Source of the DNA: Arthrobacter sp. AFG7.2
Lineage (GTDB): Bacteria > Actinomycetota > Actinomycetes > Actinomycetales > Micrococcaceae
Assembly (NCBI RefSeq): GCF_002892835.1
Contig: NZ_PJMB01000010.1
Coordinates: 1 to 64,000 of the forward strand
Length of the DNA stretch: 64,000 nucleotides
Direction of reading: 5' to 3'
Positions within the stretch are counted from its first letter, which is position 1, and each line of letters starts with the position of its first letter. Below are positions 53,232 through 62,121 of the stretch, one piece after another. The notes under the pieces were generated by a model. The model searched no databases and was not told the origin of the DNA. It saw only the letters and a program-made list of their open reading frames with translations. The translations under genes were made by a program, and so were the position numbers.

Positions 53232-53855
53232 ATGGCAACAACAGCAATCAAGAAGCCCGCCCGCAGGTCCTGGCGCGTCGTGGACATTGTGGTGGCGGCG
53301 CTCATCGCCATCGCCGGCGGTGTCATCTTCTGGGCCTGGTCCCAGGGAGCCGCAGCCGTCTCCGCGCCCATGAACGCCGTCTACCCGCCCCTGACCGGCC
53401 TGCTGGCCGGCGGCTGGATGATCCCGGCCGTGCTGGGCATGCTCATCATCCGCAAGCCCGGCGCCGCGCTGTTTTGCGAAACCGTTGCCGCCACCGGCGA
53501 GCTGTTCATGGGTTCGCAGTATGGCGCCTCCGTGCTGTTCTCCGGCTTCGTCCAGGGCCTCGGTGCCGAGATTATTTTCGCGATCTTCGTGTACCGGAAG
53601 TTCAACCTGCCCGTAGCGCTGCTCGCGGGCGCCGCGGCCGGTTTGTTCTGCGGCCTGAACGACTCCTTTGCACCGTGGGGCTGGAACATCGCCTACTCCG
53701 GCGGGGACAAGCTGGCGTACATCGTCTTCACCGCCATTTCGGGCGCCGTGATCGCAGGGGGACTGTCCTGGATTGCCACCCGCGGCCTGGCCAGGACGGG
53801 TGTCCTGAGTGCCTTCGCGTCGCGCAAGGCGGCAACGGAGCCAGTCTTCTCCTGA
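53232..53855 (+). CDS. ykoE: ECF transporter substrate-binding component, YkoE-type (thiamine/HMP)
   Basis: 207 residues with about six helices, YkoE-type S component (AALIAIAGGVIFWAWSQGAAAVSAPMNAVYPPLTGLLAGGWMIPAVLGMLIIRKPGAAL). It captures thiamine or its pyrimidine precursor HMP. The ATG at 53232 with AGGAGG just upstream is chosen over an upstream in-frame start within the riboswitch. TGATG coupling to the ATPase gene. Confidence 0.93.
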   Translation: MATTAIKKPARRSWRVVDIVVAALIAIAGGVIFWAWSQGAAAVSAPMNAVYPPLTGLLAGGWMIPAVLGMLIIRKPGAALFCETVAATGELFMGSQYGASVLFSGFVQGLGAEIIFAIFVYRKFNLPVALLAGAAAGLFCGLNDSFAPWGWNIAYSGGDKLAYIVFTAISGAVIAGGLSWIATRGLARTGVLSAFASRKAATEPVFS

Positions 53856-55405
53856 TGACCTCGTTAAGCTGCGGCGCCTCCGTTGCGGTGCGTCCGGCTG
53901 CCGTCTCAGCCCAGGGCTGGGGCTGGCAGCACGCCGGGCGTGCCAAGCCCGCTGTCCGCTCCCTGGACCTGGATATCCGCCCGGGGGAGCGGGTGCTCCT
54001 CCTGGGACCGTCGGGTGCCGGCAAATCGACGCTCCTCCATGCCCTGGCAGGGGTTCTGGGGGACATGAACGACGACGGCGAAGCGGGCGATTCCGATGAG
54101 TCGGGTTCGCTGCTGGTTGACGGCGCCCCGCCCCGCGAACAGCGCGGCCGGGCCGGACTGATGCAGCAGGACCCGGAGACCCAGGTGGTTCTCTCCCGGG
54201 TTGGTGACGACGTCGCCTTCGGCGCCGAGAACCTCGCCGTGCCACGGGAAGAGATCTGGGCCCGCGTGCACGAGGCGCTGAACGACGTCGGACTTTCCCA
54301 CCTGCCGCTGGACCATCCGACGGCGGCCCTGTCCGGCGGGCAAAAACAACGCCTGGCGCTCGCAGGAATACTGGCGATGCGTCCGGGACTGATCCTGCTT
54401 GACGAGCCGACCGCCAACCTGGACCCCGCCGGCGTGCTGGAAGTCCGCGACGCCGTGGTGCGCTGCCTCGATAAAACCGGGGCAACGCTGGTGGTGGTGG
54501 AGCACCGGGTGGCCGTGTGGAAAGACGTGGTGGACCGGATCGTGGTGCTCCAGCCGGGGAGCGCCACGGAGGAAGCGGTGCTGCTTGACGGGCCGCCGGA
54601 CCAGGTGCTGGCGGAGGCGCGCACAATGCTGATTGCCGCCGGCGTCTGGGTGCCCGGCTTTGTCCCGGACACCAGGCTGCGGGGGCAGGAGGCTGCTGCC
54701 GGCGCAGGCAGCCTCCTGCTCGCGGCGGAAAACCTTGCGGTCTCCCGTGAACGTGCGCGGCGAAGGGGCTTCCGGAAGGTTCCCCCGGTGCCCGTGCAGG
54801 CGGGTATTTCCGCCCAGGTCCGGGCCGGGCAGGCGCTTGCCATCACGGGCCCCAACGGAGTGGGAAAGTCCACCTTTGCCCTGACCCTGGCCGGGCTCCT
54901 GGAACCCGTAGCAGGGAAGGTATCAGCCACCCTGGACCTCAGCCGCGGTGCCGGAATAGACCCCTATGGGTGGAAAGCCGAGCAGCTGATTGAGCGAATC
55001 GGCACCGTATTCCAGGAGCCTGAGCACCAGTTCGTCACCGGGAAGGTGCTGGACGAACTGCTGTTCGGCCCCCGGCACCTTGGCCACGGCGAGGAGCGCG
55101 TGGACGAACTCCTGGAGCGGCTGCGGCTCACCCACCTGGTGGACGCGAACCCCTACACCCTCTCCGGCGGGGAAAAGCGGCGGCTCTCCGTGGCCACAGT
55201 ACTGGCGGCGCATCCCCAGGTCCTGGTCCTGGACGAGCCGACATTTGGCCAGGACGCCAACACGTGGGCAGAGCTGGCCTCGTTCCTTTCGGAGTTGCTG
55301 GACGCCGGCACCGCCGTTGTGTCTGTGACCCACGATGCTGAGTTCACGGCCGCCCTGGGAGGAACGGAGTTCCGGATGGCTGCGGCGGAACCGGTGGCAC
55401 GATGA
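53855..55405 (+). CDS. ykoD: ECF transporter ATPase with two ABC domains, YkoD-type
   Basis: 516 residues, two fused ABC domains. Walker A GPSGAGKST and signature LSGGQ (in AALSGGQKQRLALAG) in the first; GPNGVGKST and TLSGGEKRRLSVAT in the second. Walker B LILLDEPTANLDP and VLVLDEPTFGQD are intact. It energises thiamine/HMP uptake. Starts at 53855 by overlap with the S component, stops overlapping the T component start. Confidence 0.94.
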   Translation: MTSLSCGASVAVRPAAVSAQGWGWQHAGRAKPAVRSLDLDIRPGERVLLLGPSGAGKSTLLHALAGVLGDMNDDGEAGDSDESGSLLVDGAPPREQRGRAGLMQQDPETQVVLSRVGDDVAFGAENLAVPREEIWARVHEALNDVGLSHLPLDHPTAALSGGQKQRLALAGILAMRPGLILLDEPTANLDPAGVLEVRDAVVRCLDKTGATLVVVEHRVAVWKDVVDRIVVLQPGSATEEAVLLDGPPDQVLAEARTMLIAAGVWVPGFVPDTRLRGQEAAAGAGSLLLAAENLAVSRERARRRGFRKVPPVPVQAGISAQVRAGQALAITGPNGVGKSTFALTLAGLLEPVAGKVSATLDLSRGAGIDPYGWKAEQLIERIGTVFQEPEHQFVTGKVLDELLFGPRHLGHGEERVDELLERLRLTHLVDANPYTLSGGEKRRLSVATVLAAHPQVLVLDEPTFGQDANTWAELASFLSELLDAGTAVVSVTHDAEFTAALGGTEFRMAAAEPVAR

Positions 55406-56202
55406 GGCAGGAGCTGAATCTTCGCGGCAACCAGGCCCTGCTGACCCGCGCGAATCCACTGAGCAAGTTTGCCGCGGTCTTCCTCATCACCGCGGTGCTG
55501 GCGCTTTCCATTGACTGGGTGTCCGCGTCGGTGGCGCTGGCCTTCGAGTTCCTGCTGTTTCCGCTGGCGGGCCTGACCCTGACTCTGCTGTGGCAGCGCG
55601 GCTGGCCGCTGATCCTCGCAGCCGCGGTGGGAGGCTGGAGCACCTCCATCCTGGCTCCGGACAGCGGAAGGACGCTGATCGACGTCGGCATCTGGACCAT
55701 GAGCGAAGGCTCGCTGGAGCTGGGCGCCGGGTTCATGCTGCGCGGACTGGCGATTGCCCTGCCGGCGGTACTGCTGATGAGCTGTACGGATCCCACGGAC
55801 CTGGCCGATGCGCTGGCGCAGAAGGCGCGCCTTCCGCACCGGTTTGTGCTAAGCACCCTCGCTGCCATGCGGCTGGTGGGCCTGATGGCCGAGGAATGGC
55901 AAACCATCGGCATGGCCCGCCGGGCCAGGGGAGTGGGCTCCCGCGGCAGCGCGGCCCAACGGATTAAGGCGACGCTGGGCCAAAGCTTCGGACTGCTGGT
56001 GCAGGCAATCCGGCGTGCTTCCAGGCTTGCGGTGACCATGGAGGCCCGCGGCTTCGGCGGAGGGCGCCGGACATGGGCCCGTGAATCAACCTTCCGCCCG
56101 CTGGATATCTGGGTGCTCTCGGGCGGTGTGGTGATGGCTGGGACGGCTGTCCTTGCAGCAGTTTCCCTCGGGACCTGGAACATGGTGTGGCTGGGGAGCT
56201 GA
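55402..56202 (+). CDS. ykoC: ECF transporter T component, YkoC-type
   Basis: 266 residues, about five helices, with the EcfT coupling motifs ARRARGVGSRGSA and TMEARGFGG (Ala-Arg-Gly signatures) that contact the ATPase domains. It couples the two ABC domains to the S component. Overlaps the ATPase stop by four bases. The downstream gene converges; a CCTGCGC/GCGCAGG hairpin at 56233-56254 may terminate. Confidence 0.94.
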   Translation: MRQELNLRGNQALLTRANPLSKFAAVFLITAVLALSIDWVSASVALAFEFLLFPLAGLTLTLLWQRGWPLILAAAVGGWSTSILAPDSGRTLIDVGIWTMSEGSLELGAGFMLRGLAIALPAVLLMSCTDPTDLADALAQKARLPHRFVLSTLAAMRLVGLMAEEWQTIGMARRARGVGSRGSAAQRIKATLGQSFGLLVQAIRRASRLAVTMEARGFGGGRRTWARESTFRPLDIWVLSGGVVMAGTAVLAAVSLGTWNMVWLGS

Positions 56203-56243
56203 CGCCTGCGCAGCCGATTTTGCGCACCTGGCCCTGCGCGGCC

Positions 56244-57092
56244 TTAAGCGCAGGAATAGTTGTAGTCGAATCCCCTCGACACAAACTGGGTCAGAGCAAC
56301 CCTGCCGCCGGCGGTCAGGGGCGGATGTGAACAGGCCCTGGCTGCCCCGGAAGCGTTGAGAGATCCAGCCAGCCAGCTCGGCAGGGAGTAGAGGTTGCTC
56401 GAGGTGTTGACAGTCCCCACAATCCGGTCCCATTGCCGGCGGGCTGAATAGATGCCCACCTGGGCTCCGATGCTGTGGAAAAAGTCCGTCATGCCTTCCA
56501 GCACCGTCCGATTGGCGTCCCTATCGGTGCTCGACCAGGTATTTTCGGTTTCCACATCCAGCCACCAGAAGTAGGCGGAAGGGTTGCTGATGCCGCGGAG
56601 GTAGGCGTCGTCATGCGCCTTGGCGTAGCCGTACATATAGGCGCAGGCCTTCCCGTAGTCCCCGGCCTTGCAAGGGCCGTACGGGTTGTGGACTGCCTTG
56701 CCAGCCGGATATTCGTCGTCTTCCGGCCACCAGGAGCCTGCGGCGCCGGGATTCGCTGTATTGACGTAGAGGGAGACAGTGGGCTGGTCCGGGTGTCCTG
56801 CGGAATCTTCTGCCCACGTGAGCTGCTCGAGCAGGCAGGGATTGGTGGTATTGGCCAGGCCGTTGTTAACTCCCACAATCGCAAATGCCTGCTCCTCAGG
56901 AAAACTGGCATTGCACTGCGGCCAGGAGATGTCGTTGCCGAGAAGCGACTGCTGTCCCTCCCCGGGTGAGGGCGCCGCGTTGGCAGGGGAAGCGGGGATA
57001 AAGAGCAGGGCGGCGATAACCAGACCCACGATGTTCCGTACGGTTCGTGTGGTTGGAGCGGGCAATGACTTGTTCGGTGGTGTCCGGCGCAT
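56244..57092 (-). CDS. Secreted GH25-like protein
   Basis: 282 residues. A long basic n-region and signal peptide with cleavage after SPANA near residue 40; mature part begins APSPGEGQQSLLGNDISWPQC. A TIM-barrel-like order is seen: GNDISWPQC (strand 1), AIVGVNN, VSLYVNTANPG, FWWLDVETENTW (putative D-x-E acid pair), GIYSARRQWDRIVG. It is reminiscent of glycoside hydrolase family 25 lysozymes, with four or more cysteines for disulfides. Activity on peptidoglycan is unproven. It has GGAGG four bases before the ATG and is monocistronic. Confidence 0.75.
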   Translation of the reverse strand: MRRTPPNKSLPAPTTRTVRNIVGLVIAALLFIPASPANAAPSPGEGQQSLLGNDISWPQCNASFPEEQAFAIVGVNNGLANTTNPCLLEQLTWAEDSAGHPDQPTVSLYVNTANPGAAGSWWPEDDEYPAGKAVHNPYGPCKAGDYGKACAYMYGYAKAHDDAYLRGISNPSAYFWWLDVETENTWSSTDRDANRTVLEGMTDFFHSIGAQVGIYSARRQWDRIVGTVNTSSNLYSLPSWLAGSLNASGAARACSHPPLTAGGRVALTQFVSRGFDYNYSCA

Positions 57093-57245
57093 ACTGCCTC
57101 CGTTGCCGCTGGACCAGGAGATGCTTACCAGTCTCCCGCTCTTTGCTCGTTACGGCAAGGCAAGAAGGGGCACTTCTATCGCATGTAGTGGGTAAGCGTT
57201 CTCCCTGAATACCAGTGATTGACGAGTTTTCCCGCGCAGTAGCTC

Positions 57246-57260
57246 ATTTATGATATAAAT
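57246..57260 (+). promoter_or_regulatory. AT-rich palindrome and -10 of the XRE-MurA gene
   Basis: ATTTAT-GAT-ATAAAT is a perfect 6-3-6 inverted repeat ending six bases before the ATG. TATGAT (57250-57255) inside it resembles a -10 hexamer. No purine-rich ribosome site lies between, so the transcript is probably leaderless and the palindrome a likely operator for the gene's own HTH domain. Confidence 0.65.
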
Positions 57261-57266
57261 CTTGTC

Positions 57267-58790
57267 ATGACGCAAGAGACTGCTGAGCACGTTGCCGCCA
57301 TGTTGAGGGATGCCCGGGGCGAGAAGGGCTGGACCCAGGGGCAGTTGGCCGCCGAGCTCGGAACGAGCCAGAGTGCCGTGGCCCGGATGGAGCAGGGCAA
57401 ACAGAATTTGAGCCTCAAGATGATTCAGCGCCTGGAAACGATCTTTGGCAGGAGCATCGTCAATGTGGGCAAGCCGCAGATGACCCACCTGCGGGTTGAG
57501 GGTGGACATACCCTTTCAGGTTCCGTGGATGTCAACAGCAGCAAGAACGCCGGGGTGGCATTGCTGTGCGCCAGCCTCATCAACCGGGGTACCACCATTC
57601 TTCGCCGCCTGGCCCGGATCGAGGAGGTCAACAGGATTGTCGAGGTCCTGACCAGCATCGGCGTGGAGTGCATCTGGTTGAACGACACTGACCTGCAGCT
57701 TCGCCGGCCGGCGGTGCTTGACCTGGAAGCGATGGATGTTGATGCTGCCCGCCGTACCCGCAGCGTGATCATGCTCCTGGGTCCGTTGCTGGATGAGTCG
57801 GAGGAGTACCGGCTTCCGTATGCAGGTGGCTGTGATCTTGGGACCCGGACGGTGGAACCCCACATGCAGGCATTGCGGCAGTTTGGACTGTCGGTGGAAG
57901 CAACGGCCGGCTTTTACGCAGTTCAGGCCCCGTCCGCAGATGCCCGCGACCGCTCATTCGTCCTGAGTGAACGGGGAGATACCGTCACCGAGAACGCCAT
58001 CATGGCGGCGGCCCATCGCGAGGGAACAACCATCATCCGGAATGCCAGCCCCAACTATATGGTGCAGGACCTCTGCTTTTACCTGCAGATGCTGGGAGTG
58101 GATATTGAGGGCGTAGGCACCACTACCCTGAAAATCACCGGCCGCCTGTCCATCGACGCCGAGATCGAGTACTTTCCGTCGGAAGATCCCATCGAGGCCA
58201 TGAGCCTCATCACCGCGGGCATTGTCACCAACTCCGAGGTGACCATCCGCCGCGTGCCCATCGAATTCATGGAAATTGAGCTCGCCACCTTGGGGCAGAT
58301 GGGCCAGCAGTTGGAGATATCCGGCGAATACATGGCCCGGAACGGCCGGACGCGCCTGGTGGACGTGACCACGAAGCCTTCAGAGCTGCGTGCTCCTGAG
58401 GACAAGATCCACCCGATGCCGTTCCCCGGTCTCAATATCGACAACCTGCCCTTCTTTGCGGTCATTGCAGCGAACGCCCAGGGCCAGACCATGATCCATG
58501 ACTGGGTCTACGAAAACAGGGCCATCTACCTCACGGAGCTGAACCGGCTTGGTGCCCAGGTGCAGCTGCTGGACCCGCACCGCATTTATGTCAATGGACC
58601 AACAAAATGGCGTGCTGCCGAAGTTGGCTGCCCCCCGGCGCTTCGCCCGGCAGCCTGCCTGCTGTTGGCGATGCTTGCCGCCCGGGGAGTGTCCGAGCTG
58701 CGGAACATCTACGTCATTGAGCGCGGGTATGAGGACCTGGCGGAGCGGCTGAACGCCATCGGTGCGAAAGTGGAGTACTTCCAGGACTGA
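57267..58790 (+). CDS. XRE HTH domain fused to a MurA-type enolpyruvyl transferase
   Basis: 507 residues. About 8-65 form an XRE helix-turn-helix ([26 protein letters not shown]); about 72-505 form a full UDP-GlcNAc 1-carboxyvinyltransferase fold. Key MurA residues seem kept: Lys in NSSKNAGVA, Cys in [15 protein letters not shown] (the PEP-reactive loop cysteine), Asp in [10 protein letters not shown] and both Arg in ALRPAACLL and IERGYEDL. It could therefore be catalytic as well as DNA-binding. Housekeeping MurA lacks an HTH, so this is a paralogue with probable regulatory use. A leaderless AT-rich promoter palindrome precedes it. Monocistronic. Confidence 0.9.
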   Translation: MTQETAEHVAAMLRDARGEKGWTQGQLAAELGTSQSAVARMEQGKQNLSLKMIQRLETIFGRSIVNVGKPQMTHLRVEGGHTLSGSVDVNSSKNAGVALLCASLINRGTTILRRLARIEEVNRIVEVLTSIGVECIWLNDTDLQLRRPAVLDLEAMDVDAARRTRSVIMLLGPLLDESEEYRLPYAGGCDLGTRTVEPHMQALRQFGLSVEATAGFYAVQAPSADARDRSFVLSERGDTVTENAIMAAAHREGTTIIRNASPNYMVQDLCFYLQMLGVDIEGVGTTTLKITGRLSIDAEIEYFPSEDPIEAMSLITAGIVTNSEVTIRRVPIEFMEIELATLGQMGQQLEISGEYMARNGRTRLVDVTTKPSELRAPEDKIHPMPFPGLNIDNLPFFAVIAANAQGQTMIHDWVYENRAIYLTELNRLGAQVQLLDPHRIYVNGPTKWRAAEVGCPPALRPAACLLLAMLAARGVSELRNIYVIERGYEDLAERLNAIGAKVEYFQD

Positions 58791-58858
58791 CCTTTCACGG
58801 TTCGTCATCCACGCGGGGTGCACCGCCAAAAACTTCCTCCCTGGCGCAGAATGGCACT

Positions 58859-60085
58859 ATGCGTACATTCGGCGTAGAGGAAGAGCTCCTGATTGTAGAT
58901 CCGGAGTCGGGGGAGCCGCTTGCCCTGGCCGATGCGCTGCTGTCCGGGCACAGGATGGCAGCGGACGACGCTCCCGATCCACGTTCCCTGGCCACCGAAG
59001 ACAAAACCGTTTACGACGACGACGAGATGGGCTTGAGTGCCGAGCTTAAGCTTGAGCAGATCGAGACCCAGACACGGCCTTGCCTGGAGCACGGCGAGCT
59101 GCTGGCCCAGATCCGGGCCGGCCGGACGCTTGCTGACCGGGCCGCCCGAAAGAACGGTGCCAGGGTAGCTGCGCTTGCCACCTCGCCGCTCGCTTCCACC
59201 AGCCATACGACGCCGGACCCCCGGTATGCCCGGATGCTGGAGCGCTTTGGCCTGACGGCGCAGGAGCAGCTCACGTGCGGCTTCCATGTCCATACGTATG
59301 TGGCGTCGCCGGAGGAGGGTGTAGCCGTCCTGGATCGGATTCGGGACAAGCTGGCCGTGCTGACTGCCTTGAGCGCAAACTCGCCGTTCTGGAACGGGCT
59401 GCAGACAGGCTTCGAGAGCTACCGGACGCAGGCGTGGAACCGGTGGCCCACCGCGGGACCGGCGGGCATTTACGGGACCTATCCGGCGTACCGCCGGGTG
59501 GTCACCCGTTTGCTGGACAGTGGGGTGATGCTGGACGAGGGGATGCTCTACTTCGACGCACGGCTATCCCGGAACCACCCCACCGTGGAAGTCCGTGTGG
59601 CCGATGTTTGCCTCCGCGCCGAGGATGCCGCAATCATCGCACTCCTGGTGCGCGCACTCGTGGAGTCCGGCAGCCGGGAATGGAAAGACGGGGTGGACCC
59701 GGCGCCGGTGCCCACCGTGCTGCTGCGCATGGCTTCCTGGCAGGCAAGCAGCAGTGGCCTGCGTGGGGAGATCCTCGATTTCGGCACGTTCAGGCCCGCG
59801 CGGGCCGCGGATGTGGTGCGATCGCTGGTGGACTATCTGGCCCCGGTGCTGGACGAGCAGGGAGAGCTGGCAGTCGTGCGGCAAGGGGTGGAGGACATTA
59901 TTGCCCGCGGGACAGGGGCAGCCGAGCAGCGCCGGGTACGTGACAGGGTCCTGGCGGCATCCCGGCCTGATGATTTGGGCTTCGGTGCCGTGGTCAGCCA
60001 CGCAGTCAACATCACCATGCGGGGCGCCCCGGACCTGTCCGACGTGGACGCGGCCCCGGACCTCCTGCGGGTCCGGCAGTCCTAG
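58859..60085 (+). CDS. YbdK-type carboxylate-amine ligase (GCS2 family), paralogue 2
   Basis: 408 residues. Opens [27 protein letters not shown], then [31 protein letters not shown] and [19 protein letters not shown], all GCS2/YbdK fingerprints. It is about 30 residues longer than paralogue 1 and its N-terminal insert differs. Glutamate-cysteine ligase activity is weak in studied members, and the real substrate is uncertain. It follows the XRE-MurA gene by 68 bases on the same strand, possibly cotranscribed. Convergent with the DUF222-HNH gene. Confidence 0.92.
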   Translation: MRTFGVEEELLIVDPESGEPLALADALLSGHRMAADDAPDPRSLATEDKTVYDDDEMGLSAELKLEQIETQTRPCLEHGELLAQIRAGRTLADRAARKNGARVAALATSPLASTSHTTPDPRYARMLERFGLTAQEQLTCGFHVHTYVASPEEGVAVLDRIRDKLAVLTALSANSPFWNGLQTGFESYRTQAWNRWPTAGPAGIYGTYPAYRRVVTRLLDSGVMLDEGMLYFDARLSRNHPTVEVRVADVCLRAEDAAIIALLVRALVESGSREWKDGVDPAPVPTVLLRMASWQASSSGLRGEILDFGTFRPARAADVVRSLVDYLAPVLDEQGELAVVRQGVEDIIARGTGAAEQRRVRDRVLAASRPDDLGFGAVVSHAVNITMRGAPDLSDVDAAPDLLRVRQS

Positions 60086-60097
60086 CGAATACGAAAG

Positions 60098-61705
60098 TTA
60101 AGGGACGGAGAGGGCCTTGTCCAACCAAAGGTGCCACTCAGGGAACGGGTCCGGAGGCAGAACCGGGGGCACGGCGTAGAAGCTGTCCCAAACGGGGTCG
60201 TCAGGTGGGGAAATACCCGCCTCATCCGGCCAGCCTTCCAGGCGACGGTAGATTCCCTGGGGCCATTGGGGTGGTTCCCAGTCGTGGTGTTCGGCTTTGT
60301 AGTGACGTCCGGTGGGTGAGGTCCAGCCTGGTGGTTCATTCCGGGTTGCCGCGGTTGGTGTCCAGCCGCTGGCGTGTTTGAGGTGATGGTGTTTGGGGCA
60401 GAGCTGGGCCAGGTTGCTGATGCCGGTTGTGCCGCCATGGTGCCAGGCGGTGAGGTGGTCGGTGTCGTTGTCGAGCGAGTGGTTGTTGCAGCCTGGAAAG
60501 CTGCATTTGCTGTCACGCACGCGCAGGGCCTGCTTCATCGCTTTGGTAAGCCGGTAGCTGGTCCGGCCGATTTCCAGTGGTGCGCCGTCTCGGGGGTCGA
60601 CCAGGACGCGGTAGAACGAGGTAGCCCCGCCAGCGACGAGGTTACGTGCCATGGACGCCGGGATCGGGCCATGGCCGTCCAAGAGGGCGGGTTCGTCCGT
60701 GGCTCCGAGCAGGGCGAACACCGGGACGGTGACCAGCACGTCGGCCTTGGGCGTCGGGACCGTGCCGATGCCCGCGTTGTCCCTCATTGTGTTGTCCCCC
60801 ATTGTGTTGTGCCTGGTTGTCTCGTCTGCCGTCTCTTCATCGGGGGTGTTCGCGTTCCGGGCAGTGCCCGCAGGGGCGGCGAGCAGGAGGCTGGCGGCGA
60901 TGTCGGGCCGAAGTTGAGTGAGTGTTCGGGGCTCGTGGGGGCCTTGGAGGCCGCGGGCGAGGGCGGTGGTGCGGTTCCAGATGGCGTTTGCGGTATCGCC
61001 GGGCAGGTAGAGCGAGAGCCAGGCCATGCCGTCGCGGTCCTTGGCGTATTCCATGCGCCGATCGGCTACGCCCTTGGCGTGGCGTTGCTCGAGGGATTCA
61101 GGGTGGTGGCGTTCCCTCCAGGTACGGACCTTGGCGCGGAACCGGGAGGGGACGAGCTCACCGGCCGCGGCGCCGCGCGCCGGGTTGGTCGCATCGGGGT
61201 CCAGGAAATGGTCGACCAGGGCGGCGGCCCCGGCGGGGTCAAGGCCGTCGGTTTCGTCGGCGAGGATTTTGGCGTGCTGCCAGGAGATTATTCCGGCAGA
61301 CAGGGCGTCCAGTACCAGCGGCAGGGAGCGGAGCCGGCGGGACTGGGTGGTGAGCGTCCCGGCAGCTGGGGAGCTTACGGTCAGCGCGCCGGCGATTTCC
61401 TCCACCGCTGACATTTCGGCGTAGGTTCGTTCATGCAGGGGCGCGTTGGGTGGGGTCATGGCGTGCTGCAGTTCGACGGCCTCGGCCGTGTCCCGGGCTT
61501 TGAGCGCGGCAAGCTGGGCTTCCATCTGCTTGATCCGCCCCAACCGTTCCAGGCGGACCTCGTACGCGCGCTGCAGCACATCGACGCCGGCGCCGGCAGC
61601 GGCCGCCGCGTCCAGGGAAACTTCCTCAAGGAACAGCGCCTCCAGGGCGTCGACCGAGGCATGAATGCCCTCCATCGCCACTGCAGTCCCCGCGCCGCTT
61701 CCCAT
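60098..61705 (-). CDS. DUF222 / HNH endonuclease domain protein, copy 2
   Basis: 535 residues from the ATG at 61705 (GAGGA upstream; longer in-frame starts lack a site). N-terminal coiled segment, central DUF222 helices, C-terminal HNH with CSFPGCNNHSLDNDTDHLTAWH ... CPKHHHLKHASGW. A Thr/Asn-rich short repeat (TMGDNTMRDN) marks the linker near residue 300. Diverged from copy 1 at 8416-9834, so an old duplication or separate gain. Role unknown. Confidence 0.92.
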   Translation of the reverse strand: MGSGAGTAVAMEGIHASVDALEALFLEEVSLDAAAAAGAGVDVLQRAYEVRLERLGRIKQMEAQLAALKARDTAEAVELQHAMTPPNAPLHERTYAEMSAVEEIAGALTVSSPAAGTLTTQSRRLRSLPLVLDALSAGIISWQHAKILADETDGLDPAGAAALVDHFLDPDATNPARGAAAGELVPSRFRAKVRTWRERHHPESLEQRHAKGVADRRMEYAKDRDGMAWLSLYLPGDTANAIWNRTTALARGLQGPHEPRTLTQLRPDIAASLLLAAPAGTARNANTPDEETADETTRHNTMGDNTMRDNAGIGTVPTPKADVLVTVPVFALLGATDEPALLDGHGPIPASMARNLVAGGATSFYRVLVDPRDGAPLEIGRTSYRLTKAMKQALRVRDSKCSFPGCNNHSLDNDTDHLTAWHHGGTTGISNLAQLCPKHHHLKHASGWTPTAATRNEPPGWTSPTGRHYKAEHHDWEPPQWPQGIYRRLEGWPDEAGISPPDDPVWDSFYAVPPVLPPDPFPEWHLWLDKALSVP

Positions 61706-61810
61706 AGAAACATCCTCTAACGGGGGTCTGACATTCTGACGGCAACGCTTGGAGGCTGCAAGAATCGCAGGGCCCTTATCCGACGGACCCGAACCTGCCA
61801 TACTCAGCCC

Positions 61811-62110
61811 GTGACGGCGTCGTATTCCTTCAAAGCGGAACTGTGGCTGTACCCGGGTGAAGCGGGCTGGCATTTCCTGACCCTGCCCGAGGACATCGCG
61901 GACGATGTACGGGAGCAAAATGCTGCCGCGAGCAGAGCCTTTGGTTCCGTGAAAGTCACCGCAGAAGTTGCCGGCCACTCGTGGCAGACCTCGCTCTTTG
62001 CAGACAACAAAACGAACTCATACCTGTTGCCGGTCAAGAAGGCTGTCCGGGACAAGGCCGGGATTATGGCCGGTGACGTGGTCCAGGTCCGGATCGCAGC
62101 GGACTCCTGA
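61811..62110 (+). CDS. DUF1905 protein
   Basis: 99 residues. The pattern ELWLYPGEAGWHFLTLPEDIADDV and SWQTSLFADNKTNSYLLPVKKAVRDKAGIMAGDVVQVRI matches DUF1905, a small beta-barrel family of unknown function. The GTG start has no obvious ribosome site, and CATACT lies about seven bases upstream, so a leaderless transcript is possible. It converges with metZ. Confidence 0.85.
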   Translation: MTASYSFKAELWLYPGEAGWHFLTLPEDIADDVREQNAAASRAFGSVKVTAEVAGHSWQTSLFADNKTNSYLLPVKKAVRDKAGIMAGDVVQVRIAADS

Positions 62111-62121
62111 GAAGAGACACG

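Noticed and set aside
60374..61411. A 345-codon plus-strand frame over the second DUF222-HNH gene.
   Set aside because: Antisense of the recognised gene; Gly/Val-rich with no domain.
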